This document shows, piece after piece, positions 36,287-45,435 of a stretch of 64,000 nucleotides of DNA (within the stretch, counting starts at the first letter, position 1; each line of letters begins with the position of its first letter). The translations under genes and the position numbers were made by a program. The notes beneath the pieces are model-generated. The model saw nothing but the letters and a program-made list of their open reading frames with translations. It did no database searches and was not told the DNA's origin. Source of the stretch: Nostoc sp. TCL240-02 (lineage in GTDB: Bacteria > Cyanobacteriota > Cyanobacteriia > Cyanobacteriales > Nostocaceae); NCBI RefSeq assembly GCF_013343235.1, contig NZ_CP040094.1:3224501-3288500 (forward strand), given 5' to 3'.

Positions 36287-37381
36287 TTAATTGTCGGCTG
36301 CTACAGGTAGACGGATAGTAAATGTACTACCCTGTCCTGGCTCAGATGTCACACCAATTGTGCCTTGATGTGCTTCGATAATACACCGAGACAGATATAG
36401 TCCCAAACCACTACCAGAACGCTGGTGTTTACCTTGGCGAAATCGCTCAAATAATATTGCCTGATCTTGTTTAGAAATTCCCGGCCCTGTATCTTGGATA
36501 TCAATAGTCACATCTGCTGGAGTGAAATGGCAGTGAATATCTACAGAACCTTTGTCTGTAAATTTGATAGCATTGCCGATAATATTTGTTAAAACTCGCC
36601 GCAGTTCTACGCGATCGCCCATGACGGTGCTTGTAGTTTCACCTCGATCGATATTTACAGCTAACCCTTTTTCTTCAGCTAAGGGAGTTAATTCTTGGGT
36701 AACTTCACTAACTAGTTCCTGAATATTGCAGGGAGAAATTTTTAAGGTTTTACAGCCCGCTTCATGACGATAAACTTCTAGTAAGGTATTTACCATTTCC
36801 AGCAGGTCTTGATTACTGCCAATCATGGTGTCAATGATTTCTTGCAATTGTGGCGAAACTTCGCAAAACCTGCCTTCCAGCAATAATTTTAAGACGCGGT
36901 TGGAGGCTACTAATGGTATACGTAAATCGTGAGTAAAACGCGAGACAAAATCTGCCCGCAGGTTAGCCATCTGATCTCGTTCGTCTATGCTGTGTTTGAG
37001 GCGCAAGAGCGATCGCACTCGTGCATGTAGTTCATCAGGATCGAATGGTTTACGAATAAAGTCATCTGCACCAGCATCGAGTCCTTCCACAACGCTAGAC
37101 TGATAGTGAGCCGTTAGCAGCAGAATAGGGATAAATGGCAACGCCGGATTCTGTCGGATGCGTCGAGTAAATTCATAGCCATCTATCTCTGGCATCATCA
37201 CATCTAAGAGAATGATGTCTGGTGGTGACTCCTCAACCATAGCCAGAGCAATTTTGCTATCTTCCACCAAGCTAATTTCATAGCCCTCATCTTCTAGGAC
37301 TGCTTCTAAGACCAGTAGATTGTCAAAAACATCATCGACAGCGAGAATTTTATCTTTTTTGACACTTTTAGTTAAAGACAT
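36287..37381 (-). CDS. response regulator-histidine kinase hybrid
   Basis: A 364-residue cytosolic signalling protein with an N-terminal receiver domain (about 10-125; phospho-acceptor Asp in PDIILLDVMMPEIDGYEF, Lys in DDFIRKPFDP) joined by a short coiled linker to a histidine kinase. The H-box is DFVSRFTHDLRIPLVASN; the ATPase has NIIGNAIKFTDKG (N box), DTGPGISKQDQ (G1) and GSGLGLYLSRCIIEAHQG (G2). No sensory domain or membrane helix is present, so it is likely driven by another kinase through its receiver. It is divergent from the NarL-type regulator gene at 37969, with which it could form a relay. Confidence 0.92.
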   Translation of the reverse strand: MSLTKSVKKDKILAVDDVFDNLLVLEAVLEDEGYEISLVEDSKIALAMVEESPPDIILLDVMMPEIDGYEFTRRIRQNPALPFIPILLLTAHYQSSVVEGLDAGADDFIRKPFDPDELHARVRSLLRLKHSIDERDQMANLRADFVSRFTHDLRIPLVASNRVLKLLLEGRFCEVSPQLQEIIDTMIGSNQDLLEMVNTLLEVYRHEAGCKTLKISPCNIQELVSEVTQELTPLAEEKGLAVNIDRGETTSTVMGDRVELRRVLTNIIGNAIKFTDKGSVDIHCHFTPADVTIDIQDTGPGISKQDQAILFERFRQGKHQRSGSGLGLYLSRCIIEAHQGTIGVTSEPGQGSTFTIRLPVAADN

Positions 37382-37968
37382 GGCTGAATAAAAAAAAGAA
37401 GTGCTTGGCTATCCCTAGCAAATCTAGTAATAGCTTACTTTACCAGCGCTGAGATTATTAAGGATTCACATTTTCCTTTAAAGTTTCCTGAATTAAGCAT
37501 CTTGTTTTGTACGTAATATTACGTACTTTAAATAGATGATAGTATCAAATACTTTAATATGTTAGTTTTTTACAATTATTTTAGCCGTCTCATTATCCAA
37601 GCAATATCTGTGTCTGGGTCTTAGGTTAAGGTCGCTTAGTCCCTTGTATTTAGCCTATCATAACCACTGCAAGGGTAATTATTTAATAGTTACCGACTCT
37701 TGCTTGCTAGCTGATTTTCAGTGAAAAATTGTCCACCATAAAACATCTATCATCAGGTGAATGTATAAAAATATTTTTTGATTGGATTATATTGCTAGAT
37801 GGAAACTCTTGCCTGAGAAAAACTTCCAAGATAAGGTTATTTATGTCTAATGGTAGATGAAGTTCAGGAAAAATACCAAAAGCATTGCTTTTTGTATAAG
37901 ATACCGAATAGAAGAACGAGATTATTTTAATCTGTACTTTAGATAGATAACAGTAAAATTAAGCAACT
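37382..37968. other. divergent promoter region of two signalling genes
   Basis: About 590 A+T-rich bases between the divergent hybrid kinase and NarL-type regulator genes. It holds an 18-bp perfect palindrome (listed separately). No gene is seen. Confidence 0.5.
37509..37526. promoter_or_regulatory. 18-bp perfect palindrome, possible operator
   Basis: GTACGTAATATTACGTAC is a perfect inverted repeat 127 bases upstream of the hybrid kinase gene. Its size and place suit a dimeric regulator. It has no T-run, so it is not a terminator. Which protein binds is unknown. Confidence 0.4.
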
Positions 37969-38688
37969 ATGAGTGAAATCAAGATCCTCGTGATCGAAGA
38001 TCACAACCTTACGAGAATCGGCTTACGGTCTGCCTTACAAACCCAGCCAGAGTTTAACATTGTTGGTGAAGCAGCCAATGCAGCCGACGGCATCAAGCTT
38101 CTGAAAACTCTCAAGCCGGATGTTGCCACTATTGACATCGGTTTGCCTGACATGGATGGTATTGAGCTAACACGTACATTTAGGCAATATCAAGCAGAGA
38201 ATGAAGATTACACCACAAAGCTGCTAATTTTAACGATGCAAAATAGCGAGCAGGCAGTTTTAGCAGCATTTGCAGCAGGTGCAGATTCTTATTGCATGAA
38301 GGATATCGAAACTGAGAAACTAGTTGAGGCTGTGCAAACGACTTATGCAGGTAGCTCATGGATCGATCCTGCGATCGCAGATCTTGTATTACAACAAATA
38401 CGTCAAGATTTCCCTGATGGTAGCAGAGGCGCATCTGGAAAAAGAGTCTTGATTGAAGGTATTGATCCCGATGTTGAGAAAAGTATAGTCAGCTATCCTT
38501 TAACTCACCGGGAAATGGATGTTTTAGAGTTGATCGTCGCTGGGTGTGACAATGCAGAAATTGCTAAAAGACTCTATTTAACAGTCGGTACTGTAAAAAC
38601 TCATGTTCGAGGTATTCTCAATAAACTCTGTGTTGCTGACCGTACACAGGCTGCCGTCCGGGCTTTACGGGCTGGATTAGTACCGTAA
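37969..38688 (+). CDS. NarL/LuxR-family response regulator
   Basis: A 239-residue regulator with a receiver domain (about 4-125; Asp in KPDVATIDIGLPDMDGIEL, Lys-like CMKDIETEKL) and a C-terminal LuxR-type helix-turn-helix (LTHREMDVLELIVAGCDNAE, IAKRLYLTVGTVKTHVRGIL). It should bind DNA as a phosphorylation-controlled dimer. The divergent hybrid kinase is a candidate partner. ndhD follows 125 bases downstream on the same strand; a functional link is not shown. Confidence 0.93.
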   Translation: MSEIKILVIEDHNLTRIGLRSALQTQPEFNIVGEAANAADGIKLLKTLKPDVATIDIGLPDMDGIELTRTFRQYQAENEDYTTKLLILTMQNSEQAVLAAFAAGADSYCMKDIETEKLVEAVQTTYAGSSWIDPAIADLVLQQIRQDFPDGSRGASGKRVLIEGIDPDVEKSIVSYPLTHREMDVLELIVAGCDNAEIAKRLYLTVGTVKTHVRGILNKLCVADRTQAAVRALRAGLVP

Positions 38689-38813
38689 ATATGCTGATCA
38701 ATAATTGTTTTTTAGTCAAAACGATTACCTCTAAGAAGATTTATTAAGAAATTGTTACACAGTTTAGTAAAATGACATAATTGACGAACAAATAAGTATT
38801 TTTCCTCATATAC

Positions 38814-40502
38814 ATGATAGCGGATCAATTTCCCTGGCTTACCGCGATTGTCTTGCTGCCACTCGTTGCTTCCCTGCTCATCCCTGTGCTGCCTGATAAA
38901 GATGGCAAGCTCGTACGGTGGTATGCACTGGGTGTAGGTATTGCAGACTTTGCCTTGATGTGCTACGCCTTTTGGAAGCATTACGATGCCAACGATGCTA
39001 GTTTTCAACTTGTAGAAAGTTATGCCTGGATGTCTCAGTTAGGCTTGAACTGGGCATTATCAGTTGATGGACTTTCAGTGCCACTTGTGCTTCTAGCAGG
39101 ATTTGTCACCACACTCTCGATTTTTTCAGCTTGGCAAGTCGATCACCGCCCCCGCCTCTTCTATTTTTTAATGCTAGTGCTGTATTTTGCACAGGTTGGG
39201 GTGTTCGTTGCCAAAGACTTGCTGCTATTTTTCATTATGTGGGAAGTAGAACTAATTCCCGTCTACCTACTAGTCTGCATTTGGGGTGGACAAAGACGGC
39301 GTTATGCGGCTACGAAATTTTTGTTGTATACCGCAGCCGCTTCTATATTTATTTTGGTCGCAGCCTTAGCAATGGGGTTATACGGCGGCGGTGATATGAC
39401 ATTTGACATAACTGCCCTCGCAAATAAGGAATATCCCCTTGGTCTACAACTGCTACTTTATGCAGGGTTATTAATTGCATTTGGTGTCAAACTTGCTGTT
39501 TTCCCGATGCACACCTGGTTGCCTGATGCCCACGGTGAAGCATCCTCTCCTGTATCGATGATTTTGGCTGGTGTGCTGCTAAAGATGGGTGGATATGGAC
39601 TAATTCGCCTGAATCTTGAGCTACTCCCCGATGCACACATTTACTTTGCGCCAGTTTTAGCCATTCTGGGTGTTGTCAACATTATTTATGGTGCATTAAA
39701 CTCCTTTGCTCAGACGAATATGAAGCGGCGTTTAGCTTATTCGTCGATTTCCCACATGGGGTTTGTGCTGCTTGGGATTGCCTCATTCACTGATTTGGGA
39801 ATCAACGGTGCAATGTTGCAAATGATCTCGCATGGTTTGATTGCCTCAGTGCTGTTCTTCTTGGCTGGAGTTACTTACGATCGCACCCACACAATGGTAA
39901 TGAAAGATATGGGCGGTATTGGTCAAGCCATGCCCAAAGTCTTTGCCTTGTTTACAATCGGAGCAATGGCATCCTTAGCACTTCCCGGTATGAGCGGTTT
40001 TGCTGGCGAACTATCGGTATTTGTTGGGATGACAAGCAGTGACGTTTACAGTTCAACTTTCTGCACTGTCACAGTTTTTCTCGCCGCAGTTGGAGTTATC
40101 CTCACACCCATTTATTTACTTTCCATGCTGCGAGAGGTATTTTATGGTCAGGGTGCAGCACTGATATGCGATATCAATAATGCAGGCTCAGAAAATCAAG
40201 AAGATGAGGGAACAGTTTGTTTTGGTACAGATTGCTTCGTGCCAGAAGATGCAGTCTACGACGATGCTAGACCTCGTGAAGTGTTTATCGCTGCCTGTTT
40301 TTTGCTGATGATTATTGGTATTGGTTTCTATCCCAAGATGGCGATGCAGATGTACGACGTGAAGACTGTGGCAGTGAATGCTAATCTTCGCCAGTCTTAT
40401 GCCATAGTCTCGCAAACAAATCCTCAGATTTATGCTAATCGATTATTGGTTCCGCAAATTTCAGAGGTTGAGGTAGCGCCCGTTTTGGGAACTTTGAAGT
40501 AA
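38814..40502 (+). CDS. ndhD: NAD(P)H-quinone oxidoreductase (NDH-1) subunit 4
   Basis: A 562-residue antiporter-like membrane subunit of NDH-1 with about 14 transmembrane helices. Family marks include [40 protein letters not shown] (Lys and His of the proton channel), [14 protein letters not shown] and [16 protein letters not shown]. It belongs to complex I of the thylakoid membrane, in respiration and cyclic electron flow. It stands alone, not in an ndhF3-ndhD3-cup cluster, which fits the NdhD1/D2 group over the CO2-uptake D3/D4 forms. The loop before the last helices has two Cys ([14 protein letters not shown]). Normal length, no defect. Confidence 0.95.
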   Translation: MIADQFPWLTAIVLLPLVASLLIPVLPDKDGKLVRWYALGVGIADFALMCYAFWKHYDANDASFQLVESYAWMSQLGLNWALSVDGLSVPLVLLAGFVTTLSIFSAWQVDHRPRLFYFLMLVLYFAQVGVFVAKDLLLFFIMWEVELIPVYLLVCIWGGQRRRYAATKFLLYTAAASIFILVAALAMGLYGGGDMTFDITALANKEYPLGLQLLLYAGLLIAFGVKLAVFPMHTWLPDAHGEASSPVSMILAGVLLKMGGYGLIRLNLELLPDAHIYFAPVLAILGVVNIIYGALNSFAQTNMKRRLAYSSISHMGFVLLGIASFTDLGINGAMLQMISHGLIASVLFFLAGVTYDRTHTMVMKDMGGIGQAMPKVFALFTIGAMASLALPGMSGFAGELSVFVGMTSSDVYSSTFCTVTVFLAAVGVILTPIYLLSMLREVFYGQGAALICDINNAGSENQEDEGTVCFGTDCFVPEDAVYDDARPREVFIAACFLLMIIGIGFYPKMAMQMYDVKTVAVNANLRQSYAIVSQTNPQIYANRLLVPQISEVEVAPVLGTLK

Positions 40503-40524
40503 GCTTTTTGACCAATAGACTTGT

Positions 40525-40685
40525 TGAGGAAGAGGCAGGAGGAAAAGGCAGGGGGAAGGGGAGCAGGGGGACAAGGGGACAAGGGGGAATTTTATCAAAC
40601 AAGTCTCTCCGTCTCCCACCTCTTCCTAGTCTCTTCTTTATGCCCTTTCCCCTCTGCTCCCCTGCTCCCCTGCCTCTTTTTCAGC
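40525..40685. repeat. fold-back purine/pyrimidine low-complexity repeat
   Basis: A purine arm (GGCAGGGGGAAGGGGAGCAG, GACAAGGGGACAAGGGGG) is followed by ATTTTATCAAACAA and a pyrimidine arm (CTCTGCTCCCCTGCTCCCCT). The arms are about 60 bases each and largely complementary, so a transcript of ndhD would form a long hairpin here. Confidence 0.65.
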
Positions 40686-40793
40686 TAGCCAACTTGTTTA
40701 GAGAAGTTTCCCCAGAATTTTGTGGGCATTAAATTAATATTGCTCGCTCTACTGTAATATCAACGTTGTAACATCGCGTGATTTCACTAAACA

Positions 40794-43337
40794 ATGCCAC
40801 TGCAAGCCCAAATAAAAAACTTCAGGAAACGTTGGTTTCCTCGGATTCTCAAAAGAATTTTAATTGTGCTGTTAGTGCTGGGGCTATTGTTAGTGGAATT
40901 CGCCACCTACACTGTGCGCCAATCATTTCCGCAAGAGAGTGGCACAATTCAACTACCTCAACTCAAAGCTGAAGTAACCGTCCAGCGCGATAAATGGGGA
41001 ATTCCCCACATTTATGCTGCCAACTCTCACGATTTATTTATGGCGCAAGGTTATATTCACGCCCAAGACCGTTTTTGGCAAATGGATTTTTGGCGACACA
41101 TCGGTTCTGGGCGACTCTCAGAAATGTTTGGTTCCTCTCAGGTTGACACTGATAGATATCTGCGGACAATGGGTTGGGCGAGGGTGGCGCAGCAAGAAAT
41201 TCAGGAAATTAATGCAGAGATGAAGGCATACCTGGAAGCATACTCAGATGGTGTTAATGCTTATCTGAAAGAGCATCAAGGTAACGCCCTGAGTCTAGAA
41301 TACACTGTGCTAAAATTCCTCAATCCTGGGTATAAGCCAGAACCTTGGCAAATATTGCATTCTCTGACTTGGGGGAAAGTGATGGCTTACGATTTGGGTA
41401 CAAATTTCCAGAGTGAAGTTGAACGTGCCATACTACTTAAAACCCTTATCCCCACTCAAGTAGAGGAACTTTATCCACCTTATCCTCAAGACTTGCCAGC
41501 GATTTTACCTGAGTTCCAAAAAGGGAAAACAGGAGAGGATGAAAATTATGACGAGACACAATTCACCGCCTTTGGTATTGAGGAAGTAATAGAGTCAATT
41601 ACCAAGCCGATGATAGCTTTGGAACAACTCATAGGGCCTACGGGGATAGGCATTGGTTCTAATAACTGGGTGATATCCGGTGAGCTTACAGATACAGGTA
41701 AGCCAATTTTGGCAAATGACCCCCACTTAGGTGTGCAAATACCCTCTATATGGTACGAGGTTGGTTTGCACTGTGTATCTAAGAGTGCAGAATGTCCATA
41801 CAATGTTACTGGCTTTTCCTTTGCGGGAATGATTGGGGTAATTATCGGTCATAGCGATCGCATTGCCTGGGGTGTAACTAATGTACTATCTGATGTGATG
41901 GATTTATATATCGAGAAAATCAATCCCAAAAACCCCAATCAGTATGAGGTAAATGGCAAATGGGTTGATATGAAACTCGTGCAAGAAACGATTCAAGTTG
42001 CGGGGAATCAGCCGATTGTGCAAACGGTACGCTATACCCGACATGGGCCGATTCTCTCTGATGTTTCACCCAATCTTAAGAAGTTCCAGCCAAAGCCCTT
42101 AGAAATACCGCAAAACTATGCCGTAGCCTTGCGCTGGACAGCCCTAGAACCTTCGAAATTAGGATATGCGATTCCCCAAATCAATCGCGCCCAAAACTGG
42201 CAAGAATTCCGCACTGCTGCGAGTAATTATGATGTCCCGGCTCAAAATTTGGTCTACGCTGACGTTGATGGCAATATTGGCTACCAAATGCCTGGTAAAT
42301 TCCCCATTCGTGCCAAGGGAAATGGACGTTATCCCGTTCCTGGTTGGACGGATGAATATGAGTGGCAAGGCTATATTGACTTTGAGAAGTTACCCAAAAG
42401 TTTCAATCCGTCTCAAGGCTATATTGCTACTGCCAATAATTTAGTGATGCGTAAATATCCTTATTTAATTACCACAGATTGGGTTTATGGCTATCGGGCA
42501 CAGCGCATCGTTGAGATGATTTCACAAAAAACCGAACCGATTTCCCTAGAAGATGTGCAGCAGATACAGGGTGACGATCGCAATCTCAATGCACAAACAT
42601 TAGTACCCCTACTGCAATCTATCACTGTTGATACTCCCCGCTCGCAAGCAGCCCAAAAACTTTTGCAAGATTGGAATTTACAGTTGGGAATGACATCATC
42701 GGCTGCTGCCTTGTTTGAAGTATTCTGGAAACACTTGCTAGCAGATACGTTTCACGATCAGTTGCCTGAGAGATACTTTCCCAATGGAGGCGATCGCTGG
42801 TATGCTGTGGTAGCAAATTTAGTAAAACAGCCCAATAGTTCCTGGTGGGATAATCGCAACACCCCAAAAGTTGAGAACCGCGACGAAATCCTGCGGCAAT
42901 CCTTTACAAAAGCTGTGGATGAACTAGAAGGGATTCAAAGCAAAGATCCGAAAAACTGGAATTGGGGCAAACTACATACTGTTACTTTCCGTAATGCCAC
43001 CTTAGGTAAATCTGGAGTTGCACCGATTGAAGGTTTATTTAATCGTGGTGCATTTGCGACGGCTGGTAACGGCGAAACAGTCAATGCTAACCGATGGAGA
43101 GCAAATAAATCCTTTGAGGTGACAGATATTCCTTCCCTGCGGATGATCGTAGATTTGGGAAATTTGGATAACTCAGTTGCAATTCATACACCTGGACAAT
43201 CAGGCCATGCTTTCCATACCCACTACAACGATATGGTTGACTCTTGGCGCAATATTGAATATCACCAGATGTTGTCGCAACCAAAGAACGTCACAGATAA
43301 CACTGCTGCGACATTGAAGTTAATTCCCAAATTGTGA
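40794..43337 (+). CDS. penicillin acylase-family Ntn hydrolase (AHL acylase-like)
   Basis: An 847-residue precursor of the N-terminal-nucleophile acylase family. An N-terminal membrane or signal segment (ILIVLLVLGLLLVEFATYTV) is followed by the alpha part (VTVQRDKWGIPHIYAANSHD, AQGYIHAQDRFWQMDFWRHI) and the beta part, which starts at the catalytic Ser289 (GIGSNNWVISG). Autocleavage before Ser289 would make the mature enzyme. Other marks are PILANDPHLGVQIPSIWYEV and GHSGHAFHTHYNDMVDSW-like end (PGQSGHAFHTHYNDM). Relatives cleave acyl-homoserine lactones; AiiC of Anabaena PCC 7120 is a known cyanobacterial example of the family. The substrate here is inferred only from family membership. Confidence 0.9.
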   Translation: MPLQAQIKNFRKRWFPRILKRILIVLLVLGLLLVEFATYTVRQSFPQESGTIQLPQLKAEVTVQRDKWGIPHIYAANSHDLFMAQGYIHAQDRFWQMDFWRHIGSGRLSEMFGSSQVDTDRYLRTMGWARVAQQEIQEINAEMKAYLEAYSDGVNAYLKEHQGNALSLEYTVLKFLNPGYKPEPWQILHSLTWGKVMAYDLGTNFQSEVERAILLKTLIPTQVEELYPPYPQDLPAILPEFQKGKTGEDENYDETQFTAFGIEEVIESITKPMIALEQLIGPTGIGIGSNNWVISGELTDTGKPILANDPHLGVQIPSIWYEVGLHCVSKSAECPYNVTGFSFAGMIGVIIGHSDRIAWGVTNVLSDVMDLYIEKINPKNPNQYEVNGKWVDMKLVQETIQVAGNQPIVQTVRYTRHGPILSDVSPNLKKFQPKPLEIPQNYAVALRWTALEPSKLGYAIPQINRAQNWQEFRTAASNYDVPAQNLVYADVDGNIGYQMPGKFPIRAKGNGRYPVPGWTDEYEWQGYIDFEKLPKSFNPSQGYIATANNLVMRKYPYLITTDWVYGYRAQRIVEMISQKTEPISLEDVQQIQGDDRNLNAQTLVPLLQSITVDTPRSQAAQKLLQDWNLQLGMTSSAAALFEVFWKHLLADTFHDQLPERYFPNGGDRWYAVVANLVKQPNSSWWDNRNTPKVENRDEILRQSFTKAVDELEGIQSKDPKNWNWGKLHTVTFRNATLGKSGVAPIEGLFNRGAFATAGNGETVNANRWRANKSFEVTDIPSLRMIVDLGNLDNSVAIHTPGQSGHAFHTHYNDMVDSWRNIEYHQMLSQPKNVTDNTAATLKLIPKL

Positions 43338-43531
43338 CAATAAACTGCAACCCGAATAGAGAATGTTAAATTTTAATACTTAAGTGTAATTACATACACG
43401 TTATCGAAAAAATGAAGTATAAAGTAACAGGGCAACAGAAATCAAGATTATTTTTAGAAAAAAGTATTTTCGCTGGCCATCTATTTCTGCTGCCCAACTT
43501 TCCCAAAACCTAGTTGGAGATAATAGGATTT

Positions 43532-43975
43532 ATGCAACGCGTATTTAAACAAAGTTTTATGCTTTCAGTCACTACTGCGATCGCATTATTATTTACAGGG
43601 TGTGGAGAAAGCAAAGTTGCTCAATGTAACAAAGTGATCAAGGTTGCTAATCAAGCATCTACTCTAGGTCAGGAATTTGGTAAAAATCCCAATCCAGCAA
43701 AAGGTTCTAAAGCTTTAACTGAACTTGCTGGTAAGATAGATCCACTTGCCCAAGAGATGAAAACCCTCGAAATTAAAGATGAAAAGTTACAAGGTTTTCA
43801 AGGACGCTTTATCACACTCTATCAAAACATCAGCAAGGAATTGAATAATGCCGCAGGAGCTATAGATAAAAAGAATCTACCAGCAGCAAAGGGCTTTTTG
43901 GTATCTTTGAAACAAAGTAGTACCGAAGAAAGTTCAATAGTTAACGAAATTAATAGCTACTGTTCTGCTAAATAA
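43532..43975 (+). CDS. putative lipoprotein of unknown function
   Basis: A 147-residue exported protein with a lipoprotein signal peptide (QSFMLSVTTAIALLFTGCGE; lipobox LFTGC, Cys 26-27). The mature part is helical and charged with two further Cys (AQCNKV, SYCSAK) and no recognised domain. ATG 43532 gives a normal signal peptide; the longer TTG start does not. It stands alone between two convergently placed genes. Confidence 0.72.
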   Translation: MQRVFKQSFMLSVTTAIALLFTGCGESKVAQCNKVIKVANQASTLGQEFGKNPNPAKGSKALTELAGKIDPLAQEMKTLEIKDEKLQGFQGRFITLYQNISKELNNAAGAIDKKNLPAAKGFLVSLKQSSTEESSIVNEINSYCSAK

Positions 43976-44012
43976 TCAATTCTGCATGGAATCTTGATTA
44001 CAAAAATAGTGC

Positions 44013-44696
44013 TTAAATAGTCGGTCGATAACCACCAAAAACCGCAAAGCTAAAATTTTTGTACCAGCAATCCACATTTTGAAACCCAGCCGCTTCTAAC
44101 CAGTGAAGTTGAATCTCAAGGGTTGCCATGCGATCGTATTCCATGCGTTTTTGTGCAGCTTTAAGATCCTCTTTTGAGATACCCTTAGCATGGATAGAAT
44201 CTAACCAGTGTTGACGATAAAGTTCTTCTAAATCAGGGGTTTTGCCGAGAACTTGGTCAGCGTTGACAAATATCCCTCCAGGATTGAGGACATCATAAAT
44301 TCGTTGATAAAGAAGTTCTTTGTCAAAATCAGAAAGATGATGAATAGATAGGGCAGAGATTATCAGGTCGTAGGAATCACCCAAATCAGTCTCAATGTAG
44401 TCACCAATTAAGATTTTGGGAGATTTACCCATTTTGCTAAATCTCAACTTAGCTTTCTCTAACATCTCAGGGGCTAAGTCTAGTAAGGTGAACTCTGCAT
44501 TTGGGAAAACAGATTGCACCATACCTGAGTAAAGTCCAGTACCAGCACCCAAATCTAAAACCTTTATCGGTGCGCTATGAGCGCCTGGTATAATTTCAAC
44601 AGCTGTTTTGTAAAATTCATCAAAACAGGGAATTAGAATACGACGTAAGTTATCGTAATCTACTGCGGCAGCATTAAAAGCTTCTTGAATATTCAT
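44013..44696 (-). CDS. class I SAM-dependent methyltransferase
   Basis: A 227-residue Rossmann-fold methyltransferase. Motif I is KVLDLGAGTGLYSGMVQSVF (about 44-63), the acidic end of strand 2 is EFTLLDLAPEMLEKAK, and motif IV-like is DLIISALSIHHLSDFDKELL, then VLNPGGIFVNADQVLG. The sequence resembles ubiquinone/menaquinone-type or small-molecule methyltransferases, but the substrate cannot be named. No partner gene is adjacent. Confidence 0.88.
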   Translation of the reverse strand: MNIQEAFNAAAVDYDNLRRILIPCFDEFYKTAVEIIPGAHSAPIKVLDLGAGTGLYSGMVQSVFPNAEFTLLDLAPEMLEKAKLRFSKMGKSPKILIGDYIETDLGDSYDLIISALSIHHLSDFDKELLYQRIYDVLNPGGIFVNADQVLGKTPDLEELYRQHWLDSIHAKGISKEDLKAAQKRMEYDRMATLEIQLHWLEAAGFQNVDCWYKNFSFAVFGGYRPTI

Positions 44697-44872
44697 TTTT
44701 TAATTTTTAATAAAAGCTTTTTCATCCATTAATTTACTATTTCTTTTATTAGTTTCATGAATTCTGTCCTCCCCTGATTATCTGAGGTCTTTCTAATCCT
44801 ATAAAGTGTTTGTCCAGCCAATGCCAAACCTGAAAACTGAGTACCTGCTTTCAGCATAAAATATACGATCGC

Positions 44873-45331
44873 TTACAATACACTCAAATAAGTTTGCTCA
44901 GAATTCATCGGCAAAATCCGCAACTTCCGATTTTTAAGGTCTGGTTCTAATCCTAAAACTTCCATTGGCGTTACACCCAAAAGGGCATAAGGTACTTCTG
45001 TGAGTTCCAGACAATCAAAGGTTCCTTGACGTTCTCCAATACTTAGTTCTACATCTCGAAAAATTTGCCCCTGCTGCACTCCAGCAGCAGTCTCTACCTG
45101 GGCTTCTCCACCTTGGACTAAACCTAGTTGACTAATAATGCTAGCAGGTAAACACAGCAAAGTTGCACCCTTATCAACTAAAACATTATCCAGAGTATAA
45201 GAGCGAACTTCCCCCGAAGAAATAAAGCCTCGTTGAGCCAAAACTTGATCAATTCTATTCGTGACAGTGAGGGTAACTATTACTTGCCCCATTTGCTTAC
45301 CCAGAAGATTTGGTAGTATCAGCTTACCCAT
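44873..45331 (-). CDS. retropepsin-like aspartyl protease family protein with altered active-site triad
   Basis: A protein of about 152 residues of the clan AA (retropepsin-like) group common in cyanobacteria. The region VLVDKGATLLCLPASIISQL is the active-site segment, and ALLGVTPMEVLGLEPDLKNR the second conserved segment. The usual triad Asp-Thr/Ser-Gly reads Asp-Lys-Gly here, so catalysis is doubtful. Starts at ATG 45331 (MGKLILPN) or ATG 45292 (MGQVIVTL) are both reasonable; the second fits the conserved domain start. It lies just downstream of secA on the same strand (about 105-140 bases). Confidence 0.7.
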   Translation of the reverse strand: MGKLILPNLLGKQMGQVIVTLTVTNRIDQVLAQRGFISSGEVRSYTLDNVLVDKGATLLCLPASIISQLGLVQGGEAQVETAAGVQQGQIFRDVELSIGERQGTFDCLELTEVPYALLGVTPMEVLGLEPDLKNRKLRILPMNSEQTYLSVL

Positions 45332-45435
45332 TTCAGCAAACTCCTGAAAACAAAATATTTTTGAGAGATGCCTTAAAATACAAAGACGCAAAAACGCCTC
45401 CGCGCCTCTGCGTCTCTGCATGAGATATTCTCTAC

